Assembly: GCA_033675545.1 (NCBI GenBank)
Contig: JAWDGP010007412.1
Location: 836,001 to 900,000 of the forward strand
Direction of reading: 5' to 3'
DNA length: 64,000 bases
Source of the DNA: Elysia crispata
Lineage: Eukaryota > Mollusca > Gastropoda > Plakobranchidae
This document shows positions 1 to 46,500 of the stretch, piece by piece (within the stretch, counting starts at the first letter, position 1; each line of letters starts with the position of its first letter). Position numbers and translations under genes: made by a program. The notes beneath the pieces are model-generated. The model saw only the letters and a program-made list of their open reading frames with translations, did no database searches and had not been told where the DNA came from.

Positions 1-851
1 TCACAACTACACACAGGCCAAGCTTCTTAATGCCCCTCTAATCTGCAGACATCGTAAAATAACAATGGCAGATAGGCCTGTCCTTTAAACAAACAAATCT
101 GTCAGACTGATGATTTTCATAACCGAACCTATCTCATGTTGACCTATCTCTTGATCCTCTGACTCTACCTGTGTGATAATAAGTCAGGATTGTGACAAAT
201 TTATTATTGTCATGAAACATTGGATCTTTTCAAAGAATTCAAGCCATCAACGTGACAGTTACCCTCAACAGATTGCAATGTGTAAAAAATCATGGTTTGT
301 ATTTATGTACAACAAGCAACTTTAACAAATGCCTGCAATCCATTTTTTTGCCTAACTTTTGATATTTCCCATTTTTGAGATTTTTAAACACATCTTCCCA
401 CCCATCCGCACAAATAAAAAAGGCAAAGACAGCTAAGCTTATTAAATAAACATGCACAGCTCTCAAGCTATCTTAACCTGTGTTATCTCATCCTTCTCTA
501 ATTCTCTTTTTTCAGGGACAATTTAGATATGATGTTGACCTAGGCATTTAAGTGATATAAGCAACAACAAAAAGTCTAGAGTCATTGTGTCATGAACCAT
601 ATGAGTTTTTCACAAAAAATTCAGTTTACCAATGTTTAAAAAAATAATAGCATCAAATTGCAATATGGGGGATTCCTACATGCACTTATGGACTTTAATC
701 TTGCAAAAAAATCAATCTATAATATCAATTATGATGGAATCTAATTTTGTCACCCAATTTTTTTAAATTTCAGGAAGAATGAAGTAAAAAAGACAAAAGA
801 CTTGTACTATCAAATGATAGATGAGAATTGATAACATCTTTCCTGCTTTAC
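1..851 (-). other. Partial intron of BLTP1 running off the window
   Basis: This stretch begins at the donor of exon 42 and runs to the window edge. It is AT-rich with poly-A/T runs. I looked on the minus strand for the next conserved exon (the vertebrate LPPLEFKPALMLGTFSISAVV equivalent) and did not find it, so that exon lies below position 1. Confidence 0.8.
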
Positions 852-33850
<32,999 letters not shown>

Positions 33851-34938
33851 GATGTACCTTCCACAACCTGCAACTGAAGTCTCCTGGTCTTAAAACTGTC
33901 CCAAAAAGTAGTCAAGAGAATTCATATTTGAGTGAGCCAATTGCCACAGAGTCTGAAAAAAAAATCACCATATATATCAACTTGAATCAATTGTATTTTC
34001 TTTTTTATAAATCCCTCATGTTGTGTAAAACTTAGCATGGGATATAAACTTAATGTCATTTTTAAAAATACAAGTGTTTGTCCAAGAAAAACACCAATTT
34101 GTTACTTTTTTCTCTTTTTGGGATGTAGATAAATAAAAAGCAGCTTGAGATTGTCGACAGCCTTAAAGAGGAAGGGACATTTTTAAAACCTAGATGGAGC
34201 TTTCAATTAGTGACCAGTAATAATAATTGTTTTAAAATGATTTGAACAGTGGTAAAGAGGAATGTGCAGAAAAAAAGGAGGTATCATTATTGCAAATCAA
34301 AACAGGAAATTATGGGTAATCAGTGCGCACAATAAGCAATAAAAAGCTTATCTCTGATTGTTTCTATCGCTTTCTCATCACGCAAATACACACAGCCATG
34401 CATACACAAATTCCACAGAGATCATCATTGGTTAAAAAAAATGTACTATCTAAATAAGCGTAGAAAGCACTTTTTGAAGAAAGTTATTTTATCCTGAAAA
34501 CAATGACCAGGGCACCTTATAAAGAAAGAGGAAGTGTCAGTCACTTGGTATAAACAGGACGTCCATGAAAAGAAAGAAAGATCGGGTCAGGTCAAGTGTC
34601 ATCCATCAATAATAAAAGATGCAATTTATAACTCATTTCTGTTGCAAGTCAACAATGGGTCTAACTTTAATGTAATATGACTATTAGGAAAAAGATGGCG
34701 CATTTAACATGAAAGTCTTTTTAGTGAGCTACTCGCCTTTGGTATCAAAGTAACGAACTGCACTAACATTTTACAGTGCATAAACTTCCAAATATATAAA
34801 ATAAAATTCCTATTGATTATATTATACCTCCACACTATCTAATTGACAAAAAGATTTTAATTGAACATTGCGAGACAGAAATAATTCAGATCTATATCTA
34901 GATCCAAATCCAACACAGGTAGGAAATAAACAATTTAG

Positions 34939-35041
34939 ATTCCCAACACCGGTTGAGAATAAACACTCGTCTTATTCCAACAATGGTTAGGAATTTATAA
35001 ACACTTGTAATATTGTACTATTCCGAACACCAGTTGGGAAT
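34939..35041. repeat. Three near-palindromic 22-bp motifs
   Basis: ATTCCCAACACCGGTTGAGAAT at 34939-34960 is almost its own reverse complement. Degenerate versions lie at 34974-34994 and 35020-35041. They may be a decayed minisatellite or a cluster of binding sites upstream of BLTP1. Confidence 0.7.
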
Positions 35042-35130
35042 ATGCACAGGAATAAAACACTGCAACAGTGCCCTATAATTGTATTGCAACAGCACTCTGA
35101 TTTAACATAGGAACAATCACGTAAGAATAA

Positions 35131-35703
35131 GGGTATTATTGCAGATATCAGCCCAACTCACCCTAAGATTTAAACTTGTATTTTTCTTAATGAATTTGAT
35201 ATATATACTGAATACGAAGATGAAGGTTTTATTATACTTTTCAAGATATAAGCATTTTTGTGCTGCTCTAAAATCCTATTAAACTTCAAGTTTTGATTTC
35301 AGGAAACATTCAATTGTGAAGCCCGACGTGAAAGGGCGGATACCTGCAATTTTACCCAAAATTAAAATTGGTTTTAATTTGATGCCTTTTAAAAGTTTAG
35401 GCTAATTAGTAAAAATTTACCTTAGAATCTCTATCAGACTATTGCACTCAACTAAAATGGGTATTATTGCAGAAATCGGCCCAACTCATCCTAAGCTTTA
35501 AACTTGTATTTTTCTTCATGAATTTGATTTGCTGAAGTTCTTAACACGAGTATGAAGGTTTTATTCGTCGCAAATAAATGCTTTTCAAGATATAAGCATT
35601 TTAGTGTTGCTCTACAATCCCATTCAACTGCAAGTTTCGATTTCGTCGGGGAAACATTCAGTTGTGAAGCCCAACGTGAAGTGGGCTGATATCTGCATTT
35701 TTA
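35131..35703. repeat. 328-bp tandem duplication
   Basis: GGGTATTATTGCAGA at 35131 recurs at 35459. Both copies run through CCCAACTCA, TTAAACTTGTATTTTTCTT, TTTTCAAGATATAAGCATTTT and GAAGCCC(G/A)ACGTGAA, with many point differences and small indels. The second copy ends near 35703. Divergence is visibly higher than in the intronic duplications, so it is older. Confidence 0.88.
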
Positions 35704-36612
35704 CCAGAATAAGGCCTACCTTCCATTTACTCTGACTCTGGATCTAATCCCTCTGCTCCCAATCCTATTTGGCATGATTGGCAACTACTGGACACTGCTA
35801 AGATCTTATTATTGATATTCTGGTCATTTGGCAGTTAAGAACTTAATCTGCATTCTTATCTTGAATCTGTTTTTTCTACTTTCTAGAATCTAAAATAGTA
35901 AAGTAGAGATTCTATCCAAGTTCATTTTTTTCTTTTAAAAAATCGTAACTTAGGCTATTATTTCCAATGATAAAGATGACTTTCAATGGGAAAAAGGAGA
36001 AAATATTTTCCTTAACTAAACAAATATTTATCTTTAAATCTATTTAAGCAAAACTGAAGTCAATTGTAACATCTGTTTTCCTGATTGAAATTAAGTGAGA
36101 TTTAGACTGAATCTAGATCTACTTCCATTTTGACACCGTTACTCCATATTTTAATTTGCACTGTAACTAATTTGGGTACTCGATATTATAAAGGATATAG
36201 ATCGTTTATATTTCTTCATATAAAAGAAAAAAAGATAAACTGTACGAGGCATTTTTATGCTCTTAAACCGTACCTTTTTAAAAAGAGTTTGAGGCTAAAT
36301 CTATAATGCGCTTAAATTTCATTTCAAAGATTCGTGTATCATGTTAGGTATTTATATCGAAAATGAAATAAATCGAACACTAAAACCCGGAAATCTCTTA
36401 AAAAAGATGTGTGTAGTACACCTATCCAATTCCTGTGTAAGGAAAAAAGGGATCAACCGCGCCGTAGAAGGCTCAAAAAAGGGTTTTATCCTCTTAATTT
36501 TTGCGATGAAAACTGTTCGAACGATTGTAGATGAGGCGCTACAGGTGCAAAAAGCGTTGATGCAGCTCAAAAATGTCACTGGTTAAACTAGGAAAGACAA
36601 TGTCAATATTAT

Positions 36613-36913
<301 letters not shown>

Positions 36914-37494
36914 AACTACTATTTTACAACACTAGTGTAGTTGATTTCTCTCTCTCTCTTCCTCCCCTCTCCCACTTTAATCTCAATCTTTTTTCTTAGA
37001 AGATGAAGAACTTGGTGATAACCGGTGTGATATCCCCCCACCTTTTTTAAATATATCCGGGGAAGACAAGTGGATCGACACCATGGTGTCTCCCAAAATC
37101 TGCGACCGGTCTGGCCATCTTTAATTCTTTGTTAAAATTGCTTTTGAGACAAATTGTTAGTGTAACCAGTTTGTCAACGGCGCGCAACAAATGCAGTTGA
37201 CTGATTTCTCCCTACCTTGTAGCTGAAAAATTTGATAGACAAGCTTTGATTGTAATCGTAGGAAAACCGTGATATGTAAGAAATTAAGCGACAAATTTTG
37301 ACTGTAAACGTTTTGAAGAAAAAAAAAACGCGAGTGTCCCCACCCCCGTCTGACTGACGAAATGAACTTTTGATATAATCTTTGATAAGACAACCGAGTG
37401 CAAAAATTTAACGTACAAAAGTATGCACTAAGAGAAACCAAAGTAGGATCAACCTCTTCCATTATCGCTGATCATACTGAGACATTTCGTCATG

Positions 37495-37660
<166 letters not shown>

Positions 37661-38279
37661 TATTGGAGAAGTAGAATTAGTATCACTTCCCTTGAACGCT
37701 CTTATTTACTGATTCTAAAGGACTATTCGCTAATCTTCACTCAAAGCAGCATCACCTCAAGTTTTTTTTTGTAGAAAGATTTCACGACTGGGACAATAAT
37801 TATTGATTTTATTGAGTGTTACATGATGTGAGTAAGACTCATTAACCTATTTTGATGTAACATTTGCGGAAGATCAGATAAAGCACAAACCTTTGTTCTC
37901 TCATTGTTAAGGATCAAAAGTGATATCACATATTCCATTCTCCGAAACATAAATTTTACATAAGGTATCTTTCATATTCGAACCAATTAAAATAGAATGA
38001 ACAGAGACAACTAGAGAGGGCCTCGTAAAAACTCTGCACCGCTCTTATTAGTAAATTATTCGCCATGCACACAAATAATCATGACTCAAACATTCTCCAC
38101 GCTGTGTGATTTTTTTCTTCTTTTATTTAAAAAAAAATTAAGTTCTGATTTCTCTTCTAATCGCTCATTGCTTGATGTGAGGTGGCTCAATGATATAACT
38201 ATTAGATGTAAATAAATTAGTGAAAAGCCATTTAGTGGAACTATGGACAATGTATTTTATTTAAATCTTGTTTTTTCCA

Positions 38280-38934
38280 TTTTACTAAAGAAAGAAGAAG
38301 AAATAGTGTTTGTGTGACAGGATTGGAAAAAAGACAGGCAAGAATGGGAGGTGTGGAGAGACAAAGGAAAAAATTCATTGCCAGAATTAGGAATTATACA
38401 GTTAGACCAACGTAAAGAAAGCGGCAAAGAGATAAAAAAAAAAAAAAAGAATGAAAGAGACACAATAAAGTCAGAGAGAAAATGAGAGAGTCAGCAATAA
38501 AGTTGAAATGAAAAACAAAGAGCGAGGAAAGAGAAAAGGAAAGAGGGAGGGAGACAAGAAGGGAGGTATCGAAAGAGAGACAGTAAAAAAAATAAGACAG
38601 TGGAAAGTAAAGCTAGTAACTGAGTGAGTTCAGAGGGAAAAAAAAACAAACAAAAAAATAAGCAAAAAAAAAACAAAAAAACAAAAAACAAACAAACAAA
38701 CAAAACAGACAGATGGAGTGAGAGAGAAAAGAATTCTAAGCAAAGGGAGTGGCTGGAAGGAAGGGAGGCAAACAGATTACAGACTGATAAGGTAGGACAC
38801 CGAGAGAGCGGAAAGGTAAGAGAGAGGAGGTAGAGAAAGAGAGGACGGAACAAAAATAAACAAAAAAAAAACATCGAGAGAGAAGGAAGAAAACAAAAGG
38901 AAAAAGGGTTTAGGACTCAAAATTAGAGAGAAAC

Positions 38935-39008
<74 letters not shown>

Positions 39009-39050
39009 AAAAAAAGCAGACATGATAAGAGGGAGACAGAAAGGTAGCAG
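38280..39050. repeat. Purine-biased tract with an embedded AG array
   Basis: The plus strand is dominated by A and G for about 750 bp, with poly-A/CAAA runs at 38638-38705 and a pure AG array at 38938-39004. The bias makes long artefactual frames on both strands. I see no gene. Confidence 0.85.
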
Positions 39051-39294
39051 AGAGTACACTTTTGGTAATTAATAAAAATAGCAATAGCCTAAATGTAGTA
39101 CTGCCCTCTGTGAAGATTGGGGTTGGTTCAATGCATAGATTTTTAAGATTTGAATCCCAGGCTTAGAATGACTTTTGGTAAAATTCCGTGGTGTTTTAAA
39201 AAAGCTAAATGAGTGCAAGTAGCTACATCTATGACTAATAATGCTAGTGTAAATGAAACTCACCCTACTGCAGGACATTGATGAATAATAGCTA

Positions 39295-39350
39295 CCTCCA
39301 GCGTAGCGGAAGTCGGCCACCGTTTTAGATTGTTGCTTTCGGTTTTGGCT
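39295..39350 (-). promoter_or_regulatory. Weak candidate BLTP1 5' exon or promoter
   Basis: Minus-strand reading gives GGTGGCCGACTTCCGCTACG followed by a plausible donor GGAG|GTAGCT. It is locally CpG-richer than its surroundings and contains an ETS-like core. This would fit a non-coding first exon of BLTP1, but there is no direct support. Confidence 0.2.
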
Positions 39351-39946
39351 TAGTATTTCTACTTGTAAATTTTTATAATAATCTGGAGATTGATGTAGAC
39401 CTTACGATTAAATTTAGGTCTTACTTAAATGATAAACAATCGTTCAATATTTGTTAATATTAACCATGTTTGTCTGTCATTTGGCAGAATCAAAAAGTTT
39501 TAGGTTTACGAAAACAATGGTAAACCGGCATTAGAATAACGTAGCAGTCTCCAGAGTAGAGCAAGATAAGCAGATCTAGGCTATAATTCTAGATCAAGGG
39601 ATCTAGAATTTAGTTTAGTTAGAGACCCTAATTGCTTAAAATATCTGTATGCCTATAGCTTTTGATTAGAACTCTATATTAAACATCCAACATATACAAA
39701 AAGAAATAAAAAAAAAGTAACAGCAAATAAAGTCTAACATGAGGATGAAAATTTAAGTAATTGCATAGCAGTAGAATTTATAATGAAGGCCTTATTTTGT
39801 AAATTTATATCAGCCCGTGTCTAACAGGACATTGCTAAATCAAGAGATTACATAGTTCAATCATAAATAAGTGTATTAAGTAACAGTAATTTGCAGACCA
39901 TTAGAAATATTCTAGTGATCGAATAGTGTTTATAGCTTTAGGGAGT

Positions 39947-41551
39947 CACAGCTGTTAAAACAGACCAAAAAGCGGCAACTTAGTTTGCTTTCAGGTCCTA
40001 CCTCAGACGCCCGCTGTTAGTGGGCAGATCGGTGATCAATCATCTGTCAGGCAGGCTACAACCGTGTGTGCCCGTGCGTGACGATGCCCTGATGTTAAAT
40101 CTACTATTGGGATTTTTTACTTGTTTTTGCATCGCAATGAATCTGGCCTCATTAACATTAAGTATATCAAACAAATAATCATCTTAAAGCTGAAATTGTC
40201 CTGAATACAACGCTATATTTTTTATCTCTCAGTTATAAAGTGTTTAGATGGTGCAGGTGAATCTTCATGTATACTTCTAGTAAAAGAACAGAAAAAAATC
40301 TTGATTTTCATAACACCTCAGTTTAATAGGAATATTTCTAAAGTGAAACAATTTTATCGCTTAAAAATTGTTTCCCGATATTTAAAAGATTTATATAAAG
40401 ACCTTGTGAAAGTTTCAAGTGCGAAGAGTTTTTCAGTGATTTCATATGATTTTTTAAAAATTCCACATGCTCGGGTGTGCACGAACTACCCGTAAATAAC
40501 ACTTTGTATTATAGAACTACCTTAGAAGCCTCAAACCAACACTGTTAAATATGGAGCAGCACTTAGAATCTGAAAGCAACCAAAAGCTCCGTGAAGTTTG
40601 CAGATCTTGTTGTGATAGATCGTTAAGAGGAAACAATCAAAAGTTTCTCTGTGCGGACTTTATCAACGGCTCGTTACTAACTTTTGGTGTTCACAATCAT
40701 TTCCAGTAAAAAAAAAAGATTTTTACAATATGCTTTTAATATTCTGACGTAAATAAACTCAAAGCACTTAGGCGTCAGAGGTTTGAAGAAAGGTATAATA
40801 AAAGCTTGAAAATATTACAGAGAGAGAGAGAGAGCTCTTAGCATACACCCCGCCGATTGAAGAACATAAGGCAAAGTAAACGTATGACTTACCTGTAAAG
40901 GAAGACAATGCGCAACTCTACATAAGTTTCATTTTCTTCTTAGTGCATGTTCTTAATTTTGTTAAAAGTTAACACCAGGCCTCCCACATATATATTGACG
41001 CTCTACAGCTTCTATCGTTGTTTAGATTTATTATTTTATATCAAAACGCCATACCAGCGCTGTAAGAAGTGGACTATCATAACTCAAACCCGCATAACTT
41101 GGAAACGGAGAACTCTTCGCCAATGCCCTTTGGTGGATGTTAAGATCAACATATGTATGAAATGCTGTAAAAATTTCATCCCCAAAAATTGTTTCACTTT
41201 TTCATAAATGTCCCGTAAAAAACTTCACCACCTTATGATTATTCCAGATTCATGTACTTATTAAAGCGCTCAATAACTCCATCAATTAAATGAAAAGAAG
41301 GGGAAAAAATATATCCTCGTATCGCTGATATATAGATGTAACAAATTATATGATTTTTGTAGTTCTTCCTTTCATGCATTTAAGCTTAAATTCTCCATTG
41401 TTTTGGTGTGAAAATTAGATCTAAAATCTAAAGCTGCGAGGAAAGGGGAATCCCTGTTCTGCAGGGGTGGTTGACCCCATGACCCGATCGGGTTACAAGC
41501 TGCTTCACGGGTGCGGCAAGCAAACTAAAATGCCGCTCTTTAACAGCCGTG
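39947..41551 (+). mobile_element. Non-autonomous DNA transposon, copy A (Chapaev/CMC-like)
   Basis: A 1605-bp element bounded by terminal inverted repeats (CACAGCTGTTAAA at the left; the reverse complement of CACGGCTGTTAAA at the right). It is flanked by a perfect 4-bp target duplication, GAGT at 39943-39946 and 41552-41555. Both ends also share an AGCGGCA..TTAGTTTGC motif. A perfect 12-bp palindrome ACCCGATCGGGT lies at 41482-41493 near the right end, and a 16-bp AG tract lies near 40821. No frame longer than 90 codons and no transposase motif were seen. From memory, CAC termini with 4-bp duplications fit the Chapaev group; that class call is inference. It sits between the two genes' start codons. 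Confidence 0.85.
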
Positions 41552-42323
41552 GAGTACAAGGGTTGCAGGAATGCCACTGAAAGACACATTATTGTCCACA
41601 TTTTCTTTTTTTAAGTTGATTTGATTTTCTGATTTGTATCTAAATCTTTTTATTTCATAGCATTCTTTGCTGCTTGTTCTCTTTTGCTCAGAAACTTAAT
41701 TATAGTTTAATTTATGAGACAATTAATTACTTTTTTTTCTGATAAAATCATAAATTTTTCTCTGTGATTTTGGCTAAAGAATGTTGCACCTATATCGTAT
41801 TTACGGCAATGATTCATGAATTTAATTAATTTGTTGTTAGTATGGTATCCATTAACTTTTAACAAGATATTATGGTACTACTAGATTTTTCTACCTAAGT
41901 AAATGAATTATATGCCTGAATTGCTGGAATTGTGATTTAAATGTCAGGAAAGTGTCAGGGATCATAAATCCAGTCCCTTCACTCAATGACACATTGCAGA
42001 CATTTAAGTTTCTGTAAGTTTCAAAGGGCTAACTGTATGCAACACTAACTTCATTCATCTCTGGATCCTCAAGTAATGTACATATAGAATTGAATGGAAG
42101 TGTAAAGTAGTCAAGTAACATATTAATAAAAGTTTGTTGGGGAATGCTGAGGAGAAGACCGGAATTTGATGCTGATAATAATTTATTCCATACTCTTTTC
42201 TTCTAGTATTTTCACTAGACTCTCAAGGAATTCAGTACATCTTCTAGCAGTAAGAATTTATGAGAAGTCTAGAAAGTAATTATTCCCAGTGCCAGTGTAG
42301 ACTCAGTTGGTAGAATCTAGCAT
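41552..42323 (+). promoter_or_regulatory. Immediate upstream sequence of MTMR2
   Basis: AT-rich sequence between transposon copy A and the MTMR2 start codon. A good splice acceptor (TACTCTTTTCTTCTAG, AG at 42205-42206) suggests that the first coding exon begins at 42207 with 117 bases of 5' untranslated sequence, and that a non-coding first exon lies farther upstream, perhaps beyond copy A. An in-frame TAG six bases before the ATG supports the start. No clear core promoter is visible. Confidence 0.45.
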
Positions 42324-43561
42324 ATGATGAACAATAGAGGCATTACACCAAACATCAAGCCCATAGGTGTTGTGGAGTCTATAACAATTTCTGAGAGAAG
42401 TGCCCATCACAGCTCTCCAAGCAACAGTTCAAAGGAGTCTCATGCAAGTGCTGGTTCTCCTTCAAAATCTCTGTGCTCATCAGCTTCAACTTCCTCTGAG
42501 AATATGAATCCATATGAAACAAAAGTAAGATGTTCAAATAATCTTTTTTGTTTTGTGGTAATACCTTGAACTCAGTCATGCTCATGCAGCATTATTATTT
42601 CAAAATAACCATTGAAAAGATCTCATATGCTTTCTTTTTTGTTCTTCTTAACAGTACTTTCTGTTAAATCTTTATGATATGATGTTTTCTTGATTTATAT
42701 ATTATTGCCTCTTTTGCTTGAAATTCGTGATTAGACCCTACTGTGTGCAGCTGTTATTTATTCATTTATTTTAAACATTTAATGTCAATATTCTTTTTAA
42801 TCATTCACATGCTCTGTTATTTCAATGTTAGCATTTTACCTATTGTGACTTCAAATAAACCTACTCGGCAAAATTAAAAATTTAAGCAACGAAAAAGGAT
42901 CTTCTCTGCAAAATGCAGAACTTACTTTGAACTATTGTCACAAAATTTTACATAATATTTCAAGCTTTGATGAAATGTGTTATGAGTAAACATAATAATT
43001 CATCATGATTATATGATTCATCATCTAGCCCTCTTTCTCACATTAAAACATTGTAGACTAAAAGTCTCTTATTCAAACTAATTGAGCCATATGTTGAAAT
43101 TTTCATGTTCAGAGGTGTTGATTTGAGAACTTGTTATGAATTTTACTATGTCTCTCAATATTTAAAATTGCTTGAAATGATAATATTGACATGATTTTTT
43201 AATGTGTATGAGATTATAAAAAAGACAAAAAGTAAAAACATCAGCTATGAAATACTCTTTATCTAAATACAAATTCAGACATCTGACTGGTTTGTATGAC
43301 ACACATTTTCTGCTTCATGCTATCTTCAAATAAATGTTAGGTATATATATCATTTTTTTTAGTAAATTTAACATTATATTAATTATGGTTTTACTTCAAA
43401 CAATTTACAACAGAAGCTGTAACAGCAATGTGTTTGAAAGGGCATTATTATGAATTTAATTGTAATTGCATCATTTCAGTCTCTCCGAGAAGCTGTAAAA
43501 ACAGTTCCTACCTCTACTGATGAATGTCCACTGCTTGACGGAGAAAGTATCAAAGACCAAG
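42324..43561 (+). CDS. MTMR2: MTMR2 exons 1-2: Ser-rich N-terminal tail
   Basis: Residues 1-94 come from 42324-42524 and 43480-43561. The sequence is Ser/Thr-rich and probably disordered ([24 protein letters not shown]), as in human MTMR2 where this tail is phosphorylated and affects endosome targeting. Exon 2 ends with [14 protein letters not shown], equivalent to the human EPPLLPGENIKDM segment just before the PH-GRAM domain. The ATG doublet at 42324 gives MMNN; either Met could initiate. Confidence 0.9.
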
Positions 43562-46500
43562 GTATTTTGCAAAATTAACATTTTGGATTTTTTTGTAGTT
43601 ATTTTGCTTGGACAAGCTGTAATAATGGAGAGGACTTCAGGATCATTATATTAAACTTATTTTATTCGACTTTTTAGTAAAGATCAGTATGGTATAAAAG
43701 AGACTAACATGTGACCATGCCCCAATTTTGCTCTAAACGAGCAAGTCCTTAGGTAACCTTCTTTTAACGTGTCTAACACTCACTTTCCTTTCTTTTTGTA
43801 CCCTTTACTTAGTTGCATCTGCAACAGTTAACTCCTTTCCCATATTAAACTATTGCAACGTACATAGTTTATTGCAATTCAGTTTGAAGTCATTAATACT
43901 GAGAAAACGGCTCTCCCTCTCCTAATCTCCAAATTTGCTGATAAAATCTAACAATACATACTATTGCTTTTCATGTAACAAGTTGTAGAATGAGACTTCC
44001 AATTGATGTCACTATTTTTGGTCACAGAAAATGAATTACAGGTACAATCAAGTGATTAGCAATTAGCCCTCTCTCTACCTCTGTACTTAATGTCTGTGCA
44101 ATGAGGTAAAATTATATTAACCCATTTTCAATTTTTTGTTCAAACTAGAATATAAATAAAAGTGACTAAATTATTTTTTATGTAACTGTTCTTTTAAAAA
44201 AAAAAAAGAAAAGAAAAAGAAAGCTACATTAAAGGACATGATTTTATTGTATTGTCAATAATAAAAAGAGCATAATCAGGTTCGTAACATAGCACAATGA
44301 AGAATCATCATGCCCAAAGCTTTTGAAAGGAAGCAAATAAAAATATGCAAATTTGATTTGAACAGAGCCTGATGTCACCTACATATGTCCCTATTCTGGT
44401 GCTGTGAGAGGTATGATGACTGTGACCAACTACAAAATTTTCTTCAAAAGTGTTGACAAAGTGAGTTTCTATGATTATTCAAATGTCACTATGACAGATG
44501 TGTGATATATATTGTATTTAGATGAATGAAAAAAAAATATTAGCAAATGCTTTCAATAAATAGTCAAGCAGAAAAAGTTTTGTTTGGATCTCCTCAAAGA
44601 TATTTATAAGATTCTCTCAATTTAATGAAAATATCGTATCTGTTTCAATGCAACTTTTATATTCATCTTTTATGCATTGAAATCATATGTCTGTCCCTGG
44701 GTCTAGGAGCCAGCCCTAATTCTTGATGTACCTTTGGGTGTTGTCAGCCAAGTAGAAAAGATTGGAGGAGCAACCAGTAGAGGGGTTAATGCTTATGGCA
44801 TTGAAATTGTTTGCAAGGTCAGTTTTGAGATGGGCTGGAATGCATCCTATGCTGATTCCTCTATATAATGTTTGATTGAAGTAGTAACTTATTCAGTGCT
44901 TCACATTTTTGCCTATTTTTAATTATTACTTTTTGTGGGAAAACAGAGAGAAAATAAGTAAGAGCAATTATAACTGCACTAGGAAAGAATTAATATGTGC
45001 GGAAAAAAAAAAAACAAGTTTAAAAACAGATGTACTTATTAGTGTAGTTGATGGAGAAATAAAGTTTTGTTGATAAGGGTTAATAAACTTATAATCTAAA
45101 TGTCTGGATGATAGTACATGTTGAATTTTTCTTAGAGAAAAGCACTTTGCTATCGATGGACCCTACCAAGTCTGTCTTTTGTCAGGAACATATCATTTTA
45201 ATTATTATGGGTGTTTGTTATAAAAATCATTTTATTAGTTAAATGTTTTTACAATGATAAGTTCTAGAGTCTTAAAACCATAGAGATATTTCTTGATAGC
45301 CAAACTAGATCTTTTCAATCTTTATCCTTTGTATCCTTTTAAAGTTACTTACTTAAATTAATTTCCTCACAGAATTAAATTGAAGTACGAGAATATCTGC
45401 TGGGTTCCCATTCTTGCCTCTCTTTCATTTTTTTAGAATTGTTTAGAAAATAAATGTAACATATCAGAGAAATTCAAGATTTAATTGCTTGGTTATTAAT
45501 CTTTAGCAATTTAGTGGGATTGATAGAAAACATAAATTTTAAAACAGTTTCGTTTACTCTTTCTATCTATAGGACATGCGTAATTTGCGTTTTGCACACA
45601 AGCAAGAAAATCACTCGCGCAGAAAAGTATTTGACAAGATCCAGCTCTACGCTTTTCCTCTGACAAATAAACTGGTATGTGTGTTGAAATGAAGGTATTA
45701 TAACTTTTTAAAATGGTTATGGTATGTAGCCAAGAGCCATTGTGGATTTGTAATGGAAGTTCATAGATTGTATGAATTGTAAAAGAAATCCAAAATATGG
45801 ATCTATATCTACATATATGAGCATTCATAAGACATTGCACTGCCAGCTTTGATAAATTAAAAATATGCCCTTTTTGTACTTTCTCTTCATTGTTCTGATA
45901 TTTCCTTGTGAACCTTTAATTTGTTTTTGTGGTTATTGATACTTGAGATGACTAACGCATAATATTCTTGGGTTTTTAAAAAAAATTTTTTTCTTCTAAA
46001 TTTTAAGCCTGATTTAAAAATTGAAGCAACTTATGATCAAAGGTTAATTGGAATATGTTTTCAAAGATTCAAAACACTTGGTAGCAGCTTTTTTTTTCAA
46101 CTAAAGAATATAGGTATATTTTTCCTTGGTTAAAATCAATAATATATGTGCTCTATATGTAAAAATATTATGAAGGCATTTTTTGTGTTTCTCTATTGCC
46201 CAAATGATGAAGTGGTGAAAACAGAAGGAACTTTTTTACATAATGTCCAGGATACTTTCTGTAACATTTATATGTTATCACCCTAGCTAGCCTTTTGTTT
46301 TTTTGCTAATTTTTTTTTCATTTATGAAAGATGTTTTCGCAGCTGAAGAAAATAACCATCATGTTCCAAGTTCTTAAAAGCTTTAATTATAAATAATTAG
46401 CATTTGAGGTTTTTAAATATTTCCACTGGAGACATTGTTGCCTTGATGAGTCACAGAAAATTATTGGTTTTTTTGGACCTTCATGTTGTTTTTATATTTA

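Noticed and set aside
38491..38874. 127-codon minus-strand frame rich in Phe, Leu and Ser
   Set aside because: It lies across the purine-biased tract, where the low-complexity complementary strand codes for Phe/Leu/Ser by composition alone.
40301..41207. Transposase fragments in the 64- and 86-codon frames of transposon copy A
   Set aside because: The frames are not preserved in copy B and show no catalytic motif; the element looks non-autonomous.
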